Shown in pieces: positions 34,376 through 44,207 of a stretch of 64,000 nt of DNA. Both the position numbers and the translations under genes were made by a program. How positions within the stretch are numbered: the first letter of the stretch is position 1; each line of letters opens with the position of its first letter. The stretch lies in NCBI GenBank assembly GCA_021325255.1, contig JAJPHP010000076.1, forward strand, positions 1-64,000, given 5' to 3'. Origin of the DNA: Nitrososphaerota archaeon. Lineage in GTDB: Archaea > Thermoproteota > Nitrososphaeria > Nitrososphaerales > CADDZS01. The notes beneath the pieces were generated by a model. It was not told where the DNA came from, did no database searches, and saw nothing but the letters and a program-made list of their open reading frames with translations.

Positions 34376-35971
34376 TTGTCCGATATTGAAATTGCTAGAC
34401 AATCCGCACGCGGAAGCTCGATACTTTTCATCGGCAACTTGCTCTCCGCGGCAATCCAGGCAGTGGCGGTGATAGTCATTGCAAGGCTTCTCGGCGTCGG
34501 CGCATACGGGGCCTACACACTCGCTCTTCTCATACCAGGAGTACTACAATACGTTGTAGGTCTTGGTGTTATCAATGCAATAACGAGATTCTCGGCCTAC
34601 TATATCTCCAAGGGCGAGATTAGTGCGGCGAAGAGGATCACAAAGAACGGAATAATCTTCCTCATGCTTTTCGGCATACTTCTCTCCTTGGCAAGTTTCT
34701 TTTTCGCGGGCATCTTCGCAGCAGATCTCTTGAGCAGGCCGGATCTCACCCCCCTGATTCAGGTTTCATCTTTCATAATACTAGGGCAGACAGTCCTTCA
34801 GACCGCCACTGCGGGGTTCGTTGGCTGGAACTCGATGTGGTTTGCAAGCGCGTCGAGCGTCCTGCAGGCGATCCTGAAGCTCGGAGTCTCGGTCGCCCTA
34901 ATACTACTCGGAGTCGGAGTGCTCGGGGGCGTAATCGGCCAGCTTGCTTCCTACATCGTCTCGGGGTTCATCGCAATCGGCGCAATAGTGGTTCTGAAAC
35001 TACGTGATCATGATGGCAAGCAGAATGGCGTACAACCCAAAGGTTCGCTCTTCTTGAAAGATATCAAGGAGATGGTCTCCTTCGGGCTCCCATTATTTGC
35101 GGGCAACGCAATTTCCGGACTTGCCTCGCAGTACGTCACGATACTACTGGCCGGTTTTGCAACCAACGCAGTGGTCGGCTACTACCAGGCCGCCGTGAAT
35201 GTCACCACGATCATTACGCTCTCCTCGAGCGCGATCGGGCTGACCCTCTTGAGCGCTTTCTCAAGCCTCACGGGCATCGCGGGGAACCTCCCACAGGCAT
35301 TCAAATTCGCCGTCAAGTACGTCTCATACATAGTGACTCCTATAGTGGTCTTGCTTATCGCCGTAGCCGGTCCGATAATGACACTCCTTTACACAGCTTC
35401 ATATAATCCGGGAGTGATTTACCTTAGGCTCCTGGCGCTTTCATACACATCGATCGCGCTCGGGATAACGGTGCTCGCCCCCTTCTTTACCGGCATAGGC
35501 AAGACCCGGTTCATGATGATCTACTCGGTGACAAGCGCGGTTGTCCTGATGTCCTTCGCCACGCTACTTTCGAGGGTGGTGGACCTTGGAGTCTTCGGGC
35601 TGATATATGCAAGTCTGATCTCAGGGTTTGCTGGCACGCTGGTGGGATTGCTGCTCGCCTCAAAGTACCTTAACGCAAACATAGAGTGGGGCTCTACTGG
35701 CGGGATACTCCTCTCTTCGGGAATTGCGTTTCTCGCTGTCTACTTTCTTCCCCAGCCTTCGCACAATCTCATAGCCTTCCTGCTAGACAGCGCGGTCTTC
35801 TTCACCGTCTATCTTACTGTCGTCCCGTTGATCGGGGCATTGAATGACTCTGATGTTGCAAGGCTGAGAAGTGCGATGAAGGGGCTAGGATTTCTCGGAG
35901 TAGTTGTGAGGCCGATACTCAGTTACGAACATTTCCTGCTCGTAAGGACGCGAAGAAGAGAAACAAACTGA
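34376..35971 (+). CDS. Polysaccharide/lipid-linked glycan flippase (Wzx/MATE-like)
   Basis: A 531-residue membrane protein with about 14 helices of the MOP exporter superfamily. The N-terminal ARQSARGSSILFIGNLLSAA and ARLLGVGAYGAYTLAL are the usual opening of Wzx/RfbX and archaeal AglR-like flippases. It probably turns a lipid-linked oligosaccharide across the membrane for surface glycosylation. TTG start. It stands at the left end of the glycosyltransferase island. Confidence 0.88.
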   Translation: MSDIEIARQSARGSSILFIGNLLSAAIQAVAVIVIARLLGVGAYGAYTLALLIPGVLQYVVGLGVINAITRFSAYYISKGEISAAKRITKNGIIFLMLFGILLSLASFFFAGIFAADLLSRPDLTPLIQVSSFIILGQTVLQTATAGFVGWNSMWFASASSVLQAILKLGVSVALILLGVGVLGGVIGQLASYIVSGFIAIGAIVVLKLRDHDGKQNGVQPKGSLFLKDIKEMVSFGLPLFAGNAISGLASQYVTILLAGFATNAVVGYYQAAVNVTTIITLSSSAIGLTLLSAFSSLTGIAGNLPQAFKFAVKYVSYIVTPIVVLLIAVAGPIMTLLYTASYNPGVIYLRLLALSYTSIALGITVLAPFFTGIGKTRFMMIYSVTSAVVLMSFATLLSRVVDLGVFGLIYASLISGFAGTLVGLLLASKYLNANIEWGSTGGILLSSGIAFLAVYFLPQPSHNLIAFLLDSAVFFTVYLTVVPLIGALNDSDVARLRSAMKGLGFLGVVVRPILSYEHFLLVRTRRRETN

Positions 35972-36273
35972 GATTCAGGTTTGGGAGAAGAGTTTCTGCT
36001 TGACATTCTTTTTGCAAAGATGCTGACAGAAGACACCAGAATCTCGTTAAAGGAAGCGCATAATGAAGACCGAGAGGGTAGGTCGGTGTCCTCCAGAGTG
36101 CGAAAGTATTGAAGGTGCTTCGTCCTATGGGAGACAGAACCGTTCGGAGGATTTACCACTGTGGATTCGATCAGCAAGGCCCTGTTGATAGCGAATACAA
36201 GGAAAACGAGTCCACCATGTTGTTAAGTCAAGCTCGAATTACGTATTCTCGCGATGCAAACTCAGACCACATC
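35972..36273. other. Intergenic region after the flippase
   Basis: Short open frames on both strands only. Convergent gene ends lie at both sides. No hairpin with a T tract was obvious. Confidence 0.35.
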
Positions 36274-36672
36274 CTATCTGATCCATTTGACAATCACTCC
36301 TTCGACGGATTCGAAGTGAGGGTCATCAGTATAACATGGAACCTTGAGAACCTTTGCAGTCGAAGCAATGATACTATCAGCAAAAGGGATCGAGTGTTTG
36401 TGCTTTATCAGCGCAGCTCCAATGGCAATCTCCTGATTTACGTCGACAAGGTGAAAGTCCTTTACAAGAGATTTAGCGCGGAGCTCCGCGACATCTTTGC
36501 CCTCCTTTTCCAAACTTAATTTGTATAATTCGGAAAGGGCCGCCGTCGACAAATAGTTCGGTTTTGATCCGAGTAAGATTTTCTTTATTGCGAGTTGCTG
36601 GTTAGTATTCGAAGAGTAGTAAAGCTCAACAAGGAATCTTGTATCATAAGACGTACCCTCATACTCATTCAC
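36274..36672 (-). CDS. PIN-domain toxin (VapC type), intact
   Basis: A 132-residue PIN RNase. Acidic metal ligands: Asp in SYDTRFLVELYY, Glu in TAALSELYKL, Asp in FADSIIAST and Asp in YTDDPHF. It overlaps the upstream AbrB-type gene by 8 bases, so it forms a toxin-antitoxin pair. In contrast to the modules at 0.4 and 33.7 kb, no stop or shift interrupts it. Confidence 0.85.
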   Translation of the reverse strand: MNEYEGTSYDTRFLVELYYSSNTNQQLAIKKILLGSKPNYLSTAALSELYKLSLEKEGKDVAELRAKSLVKDFHLVDVNQEIAIGAALIKHKHSIPFADSIIASTAKVLKVPCYTDDPHFESVEGVIVKWIR

Positions 36673-36898
36673 TCTCTTCCGCTCTCATCTCGTCGAGTAA
36701 TTGTTTCATCTCATCGACAGTTGCGTGCTTTGCACCGGAGCCAACAAGCTCAAGCGTGTTTGGAATTTTCTTGAAAAGAATCCCTCTCCCTGTGTCCTCG
36801 ACCTTCAGTCTCGTGCCTTCCGAAATCTGATACTTTTTTCGAAGTGATGTTGGTATTGTAGTTTGGCCCTTACGAGTTACTACCACTTCTTCAGTCAA
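36665..36898 (-). CDS. AbrB/SpoVT-type antitoxin
   Basis: A 77-residue protein beginning VVVTRKGQTTIPTSLRKKY, the swapped-hairpin AbrB fold, with GTRLKVEDTGRGILFKK next and a C-terminal helix that would bind the PIN toxin. TTG start. Probable autorepressor of the pair. Confidence 0.85.
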   Translation of the reverse strand: MTEEVVVTRKGQTTIPTSLRKKYQISEGTRLKVEDTGRGILFKKIPNTLELVGSGAKHATVDEMKQLLDEMRAEESE

Positions 36899-37213
36899 TC
36901 AGCATCTAGGTAGTACTCGAGTCAAGTCCTACTAAAACATTGCCTGTCGGCGCCACTTGAAAGAAAGGTGTCTCTAGGATCGATGATTGTATCATCGCCG
37001 GCTTTGCTCACAATTCTAAGAGCGAAATACGCTAATGGGCTTCCATATCTAGTCGCTGAAAGGCATGACCCGCGCGCAGACTCTATACATGACGTCAGAC
37101 GCCTTATTTTCTCGAGACCAGCAAAACACTCGCCACCAATCTTCTTAGATATAAGATCCGGAATAAGTCTGCCGCCCCGAAATCGGGGCGTTTGCGAAAA
37201 AATTGTCGGAGCA
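36899..37213. other. Intergenic region
   Basis: A plus-strand frame at 36968-37252 runs into the 3' end of the converging glycosyltransferase and has no domain. GCCCCGAAATCGGGGC at about 37173-37188 is a strong short hairpin past that gene's stop and may end its transcript. Confidence 0.4.
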
Positions 37214-38236
37214 CTAGCTCTTGGATTTGGACATTATGCCCAAGGCTTTTAATATCGAAATTACGGTTACGCCAAAAGTGGCTACCGTGAAGATTGCACC
37301 GATGATCGGTCTGTACGACAATCTAGTATAGATTCCATCGTCGAGCGCTCTCTTGTCACTGTTGAGCCAAATTGTGAAGATTGCGACCGCGACAAACGTA
37401 CCCCAAGCCGCAAGTGAATTCAAAAGAATCAGAGCGACAATAAATGAGGTAACAAGCGCGAGCGAACTGGCGTACTTTGCAATAATCAGCGGAGACCTAT
37501 CCTTGAATAGCTCGAGATAAGTTTCTGCCGAGTCCTTCATGAAATTGAACCAGAATTTCGCGTTGACGTTAATGTCCCTGAGGTGAACTGCTTTGGATGA
37601 AAAATCGCATATTATTCTGTAGCCTGCCTTCCTCATCCGAAAACAGAGCTCTCCGTCCTCGTGAACCCTGAGCCTCTCGTTGAAACCGCCCGTCACGTGA
37701 TAGGCCTTCATCGAGATTATGTTGCAACCGTTCCCAACCTTGTACGCATACCCCCAAGGCTTGGGCGTCACAAAGGCATTGTAGAAAATTCCCGCCCTCT
37801 TTCTCGAGTTCTTCTCATCCCAAGGAAGTGAAGCAATTGCGAGTTTGTCATCCTCGAGAAAATGCGTGACCAATCGTTTTATCGTATCTTGTGGGGCAAT
37901 GATGTCAGAGTCGAGGAAGAAGATATAGTCTGTCCCTCGCGCCCTCTCGAAACAAAGGTTCCTGGCTTTCGAGATGTTGGAGGTGACAACGTCGAGCGTA
38001 ATGTTTTCGTACTGTTGCTTGAAGGCCTGCTGAAACTCTTTGATTACGTCGCGGGTCTTATCAGATGAATTGTTGTCGACAAAGCAGATCCTGAGCAGTT
38101 TCTTCTCGTACTCAAACTTTAGTATCGAATCAAGGACGGGTCTCAGGCTCCACTCCCTGTTGTAGGTGGGAATGCCTATCGTGACCGTCGGCCACATTAT
38201 GCTTTGAATTGCTGTGTTGGTGCTGCTCGCAGCCAA
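37214..38236 (-). CDS. Family 2 glycosyltransferase with C-terminal membrane helices
   Basis: A 340-residue GT-A enzyme. Nucleotide-sugar site VTIGIPTYNREWSL, metal-binding DxD as FFLDSDI (about residue 112), acceptor loop VTGGFNERLRVHEDGELCFRMRKAG with catalytic ED. Two helices at about 255-295 and another near 315 anchor it. It would transfer a sugar to a lipid carrier on the cytoplasmic face. Alone on the minus strand, divergent from the P450 gene. Confidence 0.9.
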   Translation of the reverse strand: MAASSTNTAIQSIMWPTVTIGIPTYNREWSLRPVLDSILKFEYEKKLLRICFVDNNSSDKTRDVIKEFQQAFKQQYENITLDVVTSNISKARNLCFERARGTDYIFFLDSDIIAPQDTIKRLVTHFLEDDKLAIASLPWDEKNSRKRAGIFYNAFVTPKPWGYAYKVGNGCNIISMKAYHVTGGFNERLRVHEDGELCFRMRKAGYRIICDFSSKAVHLRDINVNAKFWFNFMKDSAETYLELFKDRSPLIIAKYASSLALVTSFIVALILLNSLAAWGTFVAVAIFTIWLNSDKRALDDGIYTRLSYRPIIGAIFTVATFGVTVISILKALGIMSKSKS

Positions 38237-38466
38237 GGAAAAATTGAATCTTGCTCCTACTTACAACTTCAGTGGGCACGAAATAGAACCAGAAAGTGTC
38301 CTCATTGGAATGGCTGCTACTTTCTCCTCCCTTCTTGAGGTTAGACTATTTCAAATTTCCCTAAACTTTGAATGTCGGCAAACTTCGCGCAAGACGAAAG
38401 CTGGATCGGGCAGGCACCATCCTTTATAGTCGGAATTGACATATCGAAGTTCGTGATACGCTTTCA

Positions 38467-39807
38467 TTGACGCAGATGGAAAGCGAAGTAAAAATCAAAA
38501 CGAAGGCGATACCTTCCGTCAGCATTGTCCCGGTCGGCTCGTTTCTTCTTAGAAATCTTGCGAATATCCACAAGAAGTACCAGGATATAGTTCAGCTCAA
38601 ACTCGGCGTCACAAAGTTGTACCTGGTCACAAATCCTGAGCTCATTCAGGAGATATTAGTAACAAAACAGCGAGACTTCGTAAAGGGCGAGTATCTCCAG
38701 AGGACGAAGAAGGTTTTCGGAGAGGGGCTCTTGACAAGCGAGGGGGATTTCCACCACAGGCAGCGTAGGCTCGTCCAGCCCGCCTTTCATCAAAGTCGCA
38801 TCGAGAGCTATGCAAGCACGATGACCTCGTACACGGAGCGCATGATAGGCTCCTGGCACGATGGACAGACGCTAGATATCCACAAGGAAATGATGAAGCT
38901 CACCATGTCAATCGTCGCCAAATGTCTCTTTGACACTGACGTTGAATCAGAGTCTGAGACCATCGCAAGAGATCTTACGACAACAATCGAGTACTTCGGT
39001 AGGCTATCCAGTCCAATTTCCCCTCTTTTGCAGAAACTTCCGAGCAACAGGAAGTACGAAGAAGCAATCAAGCGTATTGACGCAATGGTTTACGGTTTGA
39101 TTGAAGGGAGGCGTAAATTGGGCAAGGACACCGGAGATCTCATGTCCATGCTTTTACACGCAAAGGACGAGGCCGGAGTAGAGATGACCGACCGCCAGTT
39201 GAGAGATGAGGTGCTGATCCTCTTTGCCGCCGGCCACGAGACAACTGCGAACGCACTGACGTGGACATGGTACTTGCTTTCGGAGAATGAAGCAGTGGAA
39301 GCAAAGATGCATGAGGAAGTAGACAGTGTGATTCCCGATGGTTCACTTCCCACCGCTCACGATCTCGCCAAACTCGACTACACGACAAAGGTGCTTACGG
39401 AGTCGATGCGGATCTATCCTCCAGCGTGGATTCTGGTCAGAAAGGCGCTGAGAGATTGCGCTATAGGTGACTACATTCTTCCACAGGATGCAAACGTAGT
39501 AATCAGCCAGTACGTCAACCACCATGATCCAAAGTACTTCCCTGATCCTGAAAGTTTCATCCCGGAGCGGTGGACGCAAGACATGAGGAAGAGACTGCCC
39601 AAGTTTGCATATTTCCCCTTTGGGGGCGGACCGAGAGGGTGCGTCGGCGAACCATTCGCTTGGATGGAAGGTGTCCTGTTGCTTGCGACGATTTCGAAGA
39701 GGTGGAGGATGAATCATATCGAGAGCCACAAAGTCGAGATGTTGCCTAGGATTACCTTACGTCCAAAATACGGAATGAAGATGCGGCTGGAAGATAGAGC
39801 AAAGTAG
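38467..39807 (+). CDS. Cytochrome P450
   Basis: A 446-residue soluble P450. I-helix oxygen site FAAGHETTANAL, K-helix ExxR in TESMRIYPPAW, heme loop FPFGGGPRGCVG with thiolate Cys at about residue 392. It has no membrane anchor and no fused reductase; no ferredoxin gene is near. P450s are uncommon in archaea, and this one looks like bacterial types, so transfer is plausible. TTG 38467 or ATG 38476 as start. Neighbouring GT, GGR-like and UbiA genes suggest an isoprenoid or lipid-like substrate, which is inference. Confidence 0.93.
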   Translation: MTQMESEVKIKTKAIPSVSIVPVGSFLLRNLANIHKKYQDIVQLKLGVTKLYLVTNPELIQEILVTKQRDFVKGEYLQRTKKVFGEGLLTSEGDFHHRQRRLVQPAFHQSRIESYASTMTSYTERMIGSWHDGQTLDIHKEMMKLTMSIVAKCLFDTDVESESETIARDLTTTIEYFGRLSSPISPLLQKLPSNRKYEEAIKRIDAMVYGLIEGRRKLGKDTGDLMSMLLHAKDEAGVEMTDRQLRDEVLILFAAGHETTANALTWTWYLLSENEAVEAKMHEEVDSVIPDGSLPTAHDLAKLDYTTKVLTESMRIYPPAWILVRKALRDCAIGDYILPQDANVVISQYVNHHDPKYFPDPESFIPERWTQDMRKRLPKFAYFPFGGGPRGCVGEPFAWMEGVLLLATISKRWRMNHIESHKVEMLPRITLRPKYGMKMRLEDRAK

Positions 39808-40196
39808 TTTCTCAAGGTGTCTTGGGTTGGGAGATTTGAAGATAAGAAGGTAGGGATGATCGTCGCCCTAATCTAACAAGGATTGCTTACGTATAGAGAT
39901 TCAAATTCACATTCACAAGAACTTCAAACTGGTTCGTGAATACCAACGGATGTATCATAAATAGATGCATCAATACGCCAGGAACGGGCTTTATTGCTTC
40001 TGGTACCGCGATTGTGGTCCCGTCGCTCCTATTTTCTTGCTCAATACACATTTAAGAGCACAAGCGAAAAGGCAAAATTCAAAACTGTCCGGCTCTTTGT
40101 TCGTCTTCTTTCCAGGCGATGCCGTCTGCTTGGGTAAGAAGTAGATCGAATTGCACTGCGACTGGTTTTCTCAGGATCTGGTTGCCGCCCAAGGAT
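39808..40196. other. Intergenic region before the glycosyltransferase pair
   Basis: A TATA-like ACATTTAAGAG lies near 40048-40058. The frame of the next gene stays open back to ATG 40119, but the domain begins at ATG 40197. Nothing else is evident. Confidence 0.4.
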
Positions 40197-41354
40197 ATGC
40201 TCGACGTTCTTTTTGTGAACCATCTTCCCCTAGGAAGTGCGTCATCTTACAGGCAGGCTGGTTTTGCAAAATACCTGCGGCGGCTCGGCCACAATGTCAG
40301 CTTCCTAGGTCGAGTTGGCAAAGTAGCGAAACCCAAGGCAGAGGAAATGAAGGAGTGGGATCAGTTTCAGGAAATCTATCACTGGGAAGAGCCGCTTGTT
40401 CAAAGATTCCCTGCTAACACAAGATTACTCCAAAAGACTGCGAAAGAAAGATCCGTTGTCCACGTGAACAGGGCAAATCCCTACACTGCCACGTTGATAT
40501 CGGCTGTCAGACCTTCCTTACGATGTCTCACAGTGGATGTCGAAGACTGGGACGGGTTCGGAGGGTACGCGAGTTACGCACGCAAGTACAACGCGGCGGG
40601 CGGATTGCTAACACTTTACGAGGACATCTTCCCGCGTACCGCGGATTCGGTAATCGTTGTAAGCGAGCTTCTACGACGGAGAATGCTACATTCGGGGATT
40701 GACGCGCGGAGAATCCTCCTGATACCAAACGGCTTCGACCCAGATATTTTCCACCCGGGGATTTTAGGCGACAGAGTGAGGGAATCGTACGGTCTCGGGA
40801 GTTCACCGGTGGTCATCTACGCCAGTACGTTCTGGGAGTTCGAGCGTAGGCAGCACGAGATCGCTCTAGGTGCGTTCAAGAGAATGGCAGAACAAGTGCC
40901 TGAAGTCAAATTTCTTCTAGTAGGCTCAGGGAACGTCGCGATGAGCAAACTCGTGGGGCAATTTGGACTGGAAAAGAATGCGGTCGCCACGGGGTTTGTC
41001 CCGCGAGAGGAGGTACCTCAACTGATGTCGTGCGCAGACGTCGCGATGCACGTGATTAGCGAACACACGTTCCACGCTGCGAGCTCGCCGATGATTATAC
41101 CGGAGTACATGGCCGTCGGAAAGCCGATTGTCGCCCCTGCTGTTGGAGAGTTGGCCTCCATGCTCGCGGGCGGCGCCGGATATCTTGTCGACCAGGTTGA
41201 TTCAGAGCTTTTGGCCGGCGGAGTGGTAAAACTCCTCAAAGATGAACCGCTGCGAAACGAGTATAGTCGTAGAGCCGCACTGAAGGCGCCGGCGTATTCC
41301 TACGGGATTTTGGCAAAGAAACTCGTAGACGCGTACGAGCGTGCTAACGGGTGA
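40197..41354 (+). CDS. Family 4 glycosyltransferase
   Basis: About 385 residues from ATG 40197. GT-B fold: N-terminal DVLFVNHLPLGSASSYRQAGFAKYLRRLGH, middle DSVIVVSELLRRRM, LLIPNGFDPDIFHPG, and the C-terminal donor site SSPMIIPEYMAVGKPIVAP. Cytoplasmic, retaining. It is followed 57 bases later by another GT4, so the two may add successive sugars. Confidence 0.88.
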   Translation: MLDVLFVNHLPLGSASSYRQAGFAKYLRRLGHNVSFLGRVGKVAKPKAEEMKEWDQFQEIYHWEEPLVQRFPANTRLLQKTAKERSVVHVNRANPYTATLISAVRPSLRCLTVDVEDWDGFGGYASYARKYNAAGGLLTLYEDIFPRTADSVIVVSELLRRRMLHSGIDARRILLIPNGFDPDIFHPGILGDRVRESYGLGSSPVVIYASTFWEFERRQHEIALGAFKRMAEQVPEVKFLLVGSGNVAMSKLVGQFGLEKNAVATGFVPREEVPQLMSCADVAMHVISEHTFHAASSPMIIPEYMAVGKPIVAPAVGELASMLAGGAGYLVDQVDSELLAGGVVKLLKDEPLRNEYSRRAALKAPAYSYGILAKKLVDAYERANG

Positions 41355-41411
41355 GACTCTTGCTCATTGTTTTCTATTCGCACTTTGATTTTCAAATGTT
41401 GATCTTCTAGC

Positions 41412-42626
41412 ATGAATATTTGTCTTGTATCTTACGAGCTACCACCTCTCGGGGGCGGGGAGGGAACCTATACTTACAATCTCGCCAAAGGTCTAGCATA
41501 CTTGGGGCACAAAGTGGTTCTGGTCGTTCCAGAACAAGTTGCAGTTATCGCGTCGCAAGAGCTTCAGCCTGATTTGGTCGTAGTAAAGCCAGTCAAGACC
41601 TCGCAGAGGCCACTAATGAAAGTGTCCAGTTTCCTGAATGGTTTTTTCCGACTTGCGCCGTCACTCGTCCGAGAGTTCGAATTAGACGTCATCCATGTTA
41701 CGTTTGACTATCCTCCGTTCCCGGTCACGATTGGCAGATTGGGGGCGCCAGTTGTTTGCACTTTGCACCACCTTCACAACGTCGAAGCGTTGAATATAAT
41801 TCACCACCAAAAGAATCTCTTATCGATTCTTCCTACTCTTGCGAGGCTGACGATGCTGAGCATGGCCGAAAGGAGGCTCATGAGCCAGTGCCAAGGCATC
41901 CTAGCCGTCAGCAACTTTACCCGAGTCTCGGCGGTCCGGTATGCGGGAATCGATCAACACAAAATATCGGTCGTGTCAAATGGCATAGACATAGCCCTTT
42001 ACTCCAAGACCGATCGTATAGGCGCTACTACCGACTTTTGTAAGAAGTTTGGCATTACTACTTCTGAAAAGGTCGTTCTTTATGTTGGACGCATAGAGAA
42101 ATCAAAAGGGATCGAGTTTCTTCTTGAAGGATTTGTCCAAGTAAGAAAGAAATTGAGTGATGCCCGGCTTGTCATAGTTGGCGGCGGAAGTTCCTCCTAT
42201 GTGGCGGAACTCAAAAAGCTAAACGAAGACTTGGGCCAACGCGCAATCTTCACTGGGAGAATTGATGAACGACTTCTCCTCGGGGCGTATTCTGCATCAA
42301 GTGTCGTTGTGCTCCCCTCTTTCATGGAGGGCTTCGGCTTGACGCTCTTGGAGGCAATGGTTTCGGGAAAACCGGTAGTTGCAACTAGGGTTGGGGCTGT
42401 TCCAGAGGCTGTGGAAGATGGGGTGTCCGGCTTCTTGGTCGAGCCCGGAAAGCCTGCCGACCTTGCGAATAGAATCTTGCAAATCTTGGAAAATCCTCTG
42501 CTCGGCGCACGAATGGGGAAGAATGGAATGGAAGAGGTGCTGGGGAACTATACCTTGCTGAGGATGGCGCAGAACACAGAGAATTTTTACCTCAGAATAC
42601 TAGGGCGGAATTGTGAAAAAGGATAA
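41412..42626 (+). CDS. Family 4 glycosyltransferase
   Basis: A 404-residue GT4. N-terminal acceptor region NICLVSYELPPLGGGEGTYTYNLAKGL, hinge VVSNGIDIALYSK, and the family signature EGFGLTLLEAMVSGKPVVAT with its conserved Glu pair. Related to PimA/WbaZ-like mannosyl or glucosyl transferases; the sugar is not predictable. ATG start, probably one unit with the GT4 upstream. Confidence 0.92.
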   Translation: MNICLVSYELPPLGGGEGTYTYNLAKGLAYLGHKVVLVVPEQVAVIASQELQPDLVVVKPVKTSQRPLMKVSSFLNGFFRLAPSLVREFELDVIHVTFDYPPFPVTIGRLGAPVVCTLHHLHNVEALNIIHHQKNLLSILPTLARLTMLSMAERRLMSQCQGILAVSNFTRVSAVRYAGIDQHKISVVSNGIDIALYSKTDRIGATTDFCKKFGITTSEKVVLYVGRIEKSKGIEFLLEGFVQVRKKLSDARLVIVGGGSSSYVAELKKLNEDLGQRAIFTGRIDERLLLGAYSASSVVVLPSFMEGFGLTLLEAMVSGKPVVATRVGAVPEAVEDGVSGFLVEPGKPADLANRILQILENPLLGARMGKNGMEEVLGNYTLLRMAQNTENFYLRILGRNCEKG

Positions 42627-42888
42627 CCAACCCTCCGAAACACGAAACGGCTGCATGCCCTAAACCCAAATCACCTGAGCAAAAGGCCGCGGCTACAAAT
42701 TATTAGGCGAAGATCACCTCAAATAGCTATTACAATAGCCTTCGAATCATCAAATTGGTCTCTCGCAGTTGTGTATCCAGAAAAGCTAGTGCATAGCGGA
42801 TTCCGTTATGCTCCACTGTCGCCAAAGACGATGTTTCAAATCTTGGAAGACATAAATAGCGTGGTCAGACTGAATTTGAGAAACTGCC

Positions 42889-44103
42889 ATGTACGATGTT
42901 GTTATTGTTGGCTCTTCATTCTCCGGGCTAATGGTTGCACTCGCTGCGCACAAGGAGAAGCGCATCCTTCTTGTTGAAAAGAGAAAGACTCCAGGTACTC
43001 CTGTGAACACAACCGGCGCCGTTCCGATAGAGTGGCTTACGAAGATGAGTGTAATGCCCTCTGGCGACTGCACTGCGGGTAACCTGAGAGGCGTGGAGCT
43101 CATTGCCCCGAATGGGGAGAGCGCAGTTATAAAGAAACCCGACCCCGACGGCATGGTCTTGTATCCTGATCGGTACGTGAAATGGCTCGCAGATAAGGTG
43201 GCCAATCTCGGCTGCGAAATCATGACTGATACTACTTTCAAAGGGCTCTCGGTCGAGAGACCTAACGGAAGTGAGAGAAATCAGAAATTGCTCACGGTCA
43301 AAACTACAAAGGGTGAGTTTCGAACACAGTACGTTGTCGGGGCCGATGGAACTGCGAGTAGCGTTGGTCAATCTGTCGGGCTGGGGGAGAGGCCTGCGCC
43401 GGAAGATCTTCATATCGGGATGGAGTACACCGTTGAGAACGCTGACGTTCAGGACCCCGAGGTCTTCAGATTGTATCTCGGGCACGAAGTGGCTCCACTG
43501 GGCTACGCGTGGAGCTTTCCAGAAGGCGGGAAGCACCTCCGTGTAGGGCTCGGTATACCTGAAAGTCTAGGCTTAAAGCCCAAGGATTTGGTCGATGCCT
43601 TCCTAGCAAAGTACCCTCAATTCAAGACAAAAATAATCAAGAAGAACGGCGGGATTATCCCCACAGCGCCTCCGCTCAAGACTGCGGTCAAGGGAAACGT
43701 GCTTCTTGTCGGGGACGCGGCGCATTTCTGCAGCCCGCTTCACGGAGGTGGGATCTGGTTTGGAATGCAGTCTGGGTACCTAGCGGGAACTGCATTGGTG
43801 CAAGATAACGCGATGATGTATGAGAGTCTCTGGAAGGAACAATTAGGCGGTGTTCTCTCTCGGCACTATAAGCTCAAGAGGGTCATCTATAGCATGAGTG
43901 ACAAGAATTTTGATGAATTAGTCGAGCTGCTGAAAAAGTACGTCCTGATTCAGAAAGAGAACCTAGGATTTGCAACCGCAGCGAGAAAGCTCGTGTTCTC
44001 TGATCCTGGTTTTGTATTTGAGATGGCGCTGAAATGGATGAAGTGTGGGCTAACCCTCGATGTGGTAAAGCGAATGATTATGCCGAGTTTCAGGATCGCA
44101 TAG
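42889..44103 (+). CDS. Geranylgeranyl-reductase-family flavoprotein
   Basis: A 404-residue FAD enzyme. The dinucleotide-binding opening is VVIVGSSFSGLMVALAA with LLVEKR closing the Rossmann unit. The second FAD motif is VLLVGDAAHFCSPLHGGGI (about residue 275). Archaeal relatives saturate the geranylgeranyl chains of membrane lipids, or of quinones and dolichol. The glycosyltransferases upstream and the prenyltransferase gene 104 bases downstream make a prenyl substrate likely. Since the housekeeping lipid reductase may sit elsewhere, a specialised role is possible. Confidence 0.88.
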   Translation: MYDVVIVGSSFSGLMVALAAHKEKRILLVEKRKTPGTPVNTTGAVPIEWLTKMSVMPSGDCTAGNLRGVELIAPNGESAVIKKPDPDGMVLYPDRYVKWLADKVANLGCEIMTDTTFKGLSVERPNGSERNQKLLTVKTTKGEFRTQYVVGADGTASSVGQSVGLGERPAPEDLHIGMEYTVENADVQDPEVFRLYLGHEVAPLGYAWSFPEGGKHLRVGLGIPESLGLKPKDLVDAFLAKYPQFKTKIIKKNGGIIPTAPPLKTAVKGNVLLVGDAAHFCSPLHGGGIWFGMQSGYLAGTALVQDNAMMYESLWKEQLGGVLSRHYKLKRVIYSMSDKNFDELVELLKKYVLIQKENLGFATAARKLVFSDPGFVFEMALKWMKCGLTLDVVKRMIMPSFRIA

Positions 44104-44207
44104 ACATTGATGCGTGAAAAATTTCGGTGGGGTTAATCTCTCACGTATCTGTTGGATGATAGTCTTTCCCCTTGTAGCCTGCTCGTGGTGGGAATAGAAT
44201 TAAAGTA

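Noticed and set aside
42928..43536. Open frame of 202 codons on the minus strand
   Set aside because: It is fully inside the GGR-like gene on the other strand, which has clear FAD motifs.
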